64,000 bases of DNA, from assembly GCA_022827185.1 (NCBI GenBank), contig JAJDTM010000022.1:1-64000 (forward strand), given 5' to 3'. The notes beneath the pieces were generated by a model, which saw only the letters and a program-made list of their open reading frames with translations, was not told where the DNA came from and made no database searches. The stretch comes from Candidatus Poribacteria bacterium. GTDB taxonomy: Bacteria; Poribacteria; WGA-4E; WGA-3G. Both the position numbers and the translations under genes were made by a program. Of this stretch, positions 62,303-64,000 are shown piece after piece (position 1 is the stretch's first letter; every line of letters begins with the position of its first letter).

Positions 62303-64000
62303 TTAATCTGGCAAAATCCGATACCCCGTGCTAATCCCAGTAATCATCCCGATAATTGCCCAGAGGCCAGCACACGTCATCTCTCCGAGAACCAACCCAA
62401 GAAATATAGGTCTCGCCGTCCGATACGCCTTCAATCCGCCATATTTCACAATACTAAATTTCAATCCCCAACCCAAAAATATAGAGAACCAGAGTTTAAA
62501 CGTCGCCCAAGAACTCAGCATCGTATAACCGAGCGGATGCAAGGGCCACCACACAAAGGTTTGACGCATCCACATCAAAAACACCGTGAAGGCGCTCCCG
62601 AATAGCATAAATCCAGTGTTCGTCCAATTCGTGCTCGTCTTCGGGCTTGTCAGAAGTCCTTCAAGTTGCCGCATAAACCAACTGCCCCCCGTATAAGGCG
62701 CACCGTGTGCGTAACTAATTCTAATCGCAGAATAATAGGAAACCGCAAGCCCGATAACCATCGCAACCGCCATAGCGATAAGGAGTTGCCGCCGCTTGAC
62801 GCGCGCCTCGTCTGCTGCCTTCAACCCGTTCATGATGTTCGGCATCATAAATTCACGCAGATCTAACGTGAGGCACACCGGATGCATCATTATCGAAGTC
62901 AATGTGGACGGGTGAATTTTTGAGGTCCCGAGCGTTGTCAGGAAAAAACTTTGGGGTGAAAACGAAGGATTGATGAACGGGATACCGCCGTTGATGACCT
63001 GCCACGTCAGCACAACATACATCGCAAGCAGAAACAGCACGAAACCGAACGCGAAGATAATAGACATACCCATCATGTGATTGAAAAATACCAGCACACA
63101 GATACCGCCGAGGAGTCCGAAGATTGTAACGCCGTGCGGAAGTGCTTCGTCCGATGGACGGAACTGGAGCATGTTCTTAATGTGATGCCGCATCTTCCAG
63201 AGCGCGATCGCCACAAACGCCAGACACGCCCCCGCCTCTTGTGCCGCACTAAACGACTTACCTGTCCACTGTACACCCGGTCCCGAAGTCAGTTGAAAAC
63301 CGAGCATTACCCCTAAGAGGCATTGCAGCTTGTAAAAGACGAAGAAGAACCATATACTAAACGATACCTCCAAAGTTAGCAGATAACTAAACCCCACCAT
63401 CGACCAGAAGATAACAATTTGAAATGGGCGCAAGGCACTCCAAGGACGTTCAACGAGGTACTGATTCAACCAAAAATCACGTGGGATATGGGGTGTGTTC
63501 GGAAAAAACGTATGCAAGCCGTTCATCGTATGCAAAAATACAGGGAACGCAAATCCGAACCAGAGCGCGCTGTTCTTAAAAAGTGGTCCGAGGCTACCCC
63601 TGCCTTGTGCCGCCATCTCCACAGGCAACTTAACGAGCGGGAAGGCACACCGCTCATACTCTACCCACTGTTTGCGGAGCAGCACTGAGAGGCAGATCAT
63701 CACGAAATAGACAACCAGTACATAAGCACTCCACGTCAAGATCGGGACGATCCACGCACCCCACGGCACCGATTCGCCTGCAAACAACCCTTCAAAGAAT
63801 GACTGTGCTGCGCTATGGTCTTGCACCACGCGCCAATGCGGAATATAGTGATGAAATAGCGATTCCCAGTCGTTCTCCGGCGTGGCGAGGTATTTATAAG
63901 CCACCATCGGGCTGAGTGCATAGCGCATCATCCCTGAAGACGGGATGCCTGCCGGCGCGAGCATGATACACCAAATCGTGACAAGCTCTCCAGATGAAAA
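62303..64000 (-). CDS. DUF6785/6784-like multi-pass membrane protein (5' end beyond window)
   Basis: The frame is open to the window edge (565 codons visible), so the ATG in the track at 63964 is internal; 12 further codons (FSSGELVTIWCI) precede it. About twelve hydrophobic spans are visible. GELxTIxxxLxxxGIPSSGMMRY at the visible start and large loops with conserved Trp and Pro resemble the DUF6784/6785 proteins, distant relatives of oligopeptide transporters, common in planctomycete-like genomes. The substrate is unknown. Confidence 0.65.
   Translation of the reverse strand, partial: FSSGELVTIWCIMLAPAGIPSSGMMRYALSPMVAYKYLATPENDWESLFHHYIPHWRVVQDHSAAQSFFEGLFAGESVPWGAWIVPILTWSAYVLVVYFVMICLSVLLRKQWVEYERCAFPLVKLPVEMAAQGRGSLGPLFKNSALWFGFAFPVFLHTMNGLHTFFPNTPHIPRDFWLNQYLVERPWSALRPFQIVIFWSMVGFSYLLTLEVSFSIWFFFVFYKLQCLLGVMLGFQLTSGPGVQWTGKSFSAAQEAGACLAFVAIALWKMRHHIKNMLQFRPSDEALPHGVTIFGLLGGICVLVFFNHMMGMSIIFAFGFVLFLLAMYVVLTWQVINGGIPFINPSFSPQSFFLTTLGTSKIHPSTLTSIMMHPVCLTLDLREFMMPNIMNGLKAADEARVKRRQLLIAMAVAMVIGLAVSYYSAIRISYAHGAPYTGGSWFMRQLEGLLTSPKTSTNWTNTGFMLFGSAFTVFLMWMRQTFVWWPLHPLGYTMLSSWATFKLWFSIFLGWGLKFSIVKYGGLKAYRTARPIFLGLVLGEMTCAGLWAIIGMITGISTGYRILPD

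Overview
The window is bacterial, gene-dense and of moderate GC. The cell is almost certainly diderm: it carries an LPS-export block (an LpxL-like acyltransferase, LptC, LptA, LptB), several lipoproteins with clear lipoboxes, a heptosyltransferase-like enzyme and a Slt70-type transglycosylase. The accessory genes (LamG proteins, creatininase-family and sugar-phosphate-isomerase-like enzymes, Gfo/Idh oxidoreductase, NHL and PD40 propellers, a DUF6785-like membrane protein) together with abundant short palindromic repeats resemble Candidatus Poribacteria or a related planctomycete-like lineage. That placement is inference; no rRNA is present to test it. No tRNA, rRNA or CRISPR array was found.

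Layout. 1-0.8 kb: the tail and right end of an IscB-type transposon, abutting rsfS. 1-5.8 kb: a PP2C phosphatase, then an operon of a propeller protein, a glycerol-1-phosphate-dehydrogenase-like enzyme, an M19 dipeptidase and an SRPBCC protein. 5.8-9.5 kb (minus strand): GT9, thiI, RNase HIII and an FMN reductase. 9.8-12 kb: two tandem LamG secreted proteins, each with its own promoter, leader and terminator; the first leader holds a MITE with a perfect target duplication. 12-15 kb: TPR protein, sugar isomerase, nagB. 15-17.3 kb: a sigma-54 activator with a degenerate receiver, divergent from a membrane protein. 17.5-25.1 kb: the pyrimidine operon pyrR-pyrC-carA-carB behind a PyrR-type attenuator, with a repeat inserted in frame inside carA. 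25.1-26.7 kb: two tandem PD-(D/E)XK-like paralogues. 26.8-31.3 kb: catabolic-type enzymes and a TdeIII-like restriction enzyme split into two overlapping frames. 31.4-38.6 kb: lipoproteins, a propeller-M28-PDZ peptidase and a ketose epimerase-like protein. 38.8-46.2 kb: MATE transporter and the block lpxL-lptC-lptA-lptB-rpoN-hpf. 46.4-51.3 kb: valS, thioesterase, nadB. 51.3-64 kb: Slt, aldo/keto reductase, gatB, an ABC ATPase, Gfo/Idh, GNAT, NHL-repeat protein and a DUF6785-like membrane protein that runs off the window.

How it works together. The pyr operon should be repressed by UMP-bound PyrR through the leader terminator. The lpx/lpt/rpoN/hpf cluster links outer-membrane assembly to sigma-54 and ribosome hibernation in the order known from proteobacteria; two of its genes appear to be transcribed leaderless or nearly so. 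Most non-coding DNA is occupied by mobile or structure-forming short repeats, and their arms are exchanged between copies while pairing is kept. The most promising unexplained material is this repeat family, the carA insertion, the tandem PD-(D/E)XK paralogues, the conserved LamG leaders, and the sigma-54 / degenerate-receiver pair.
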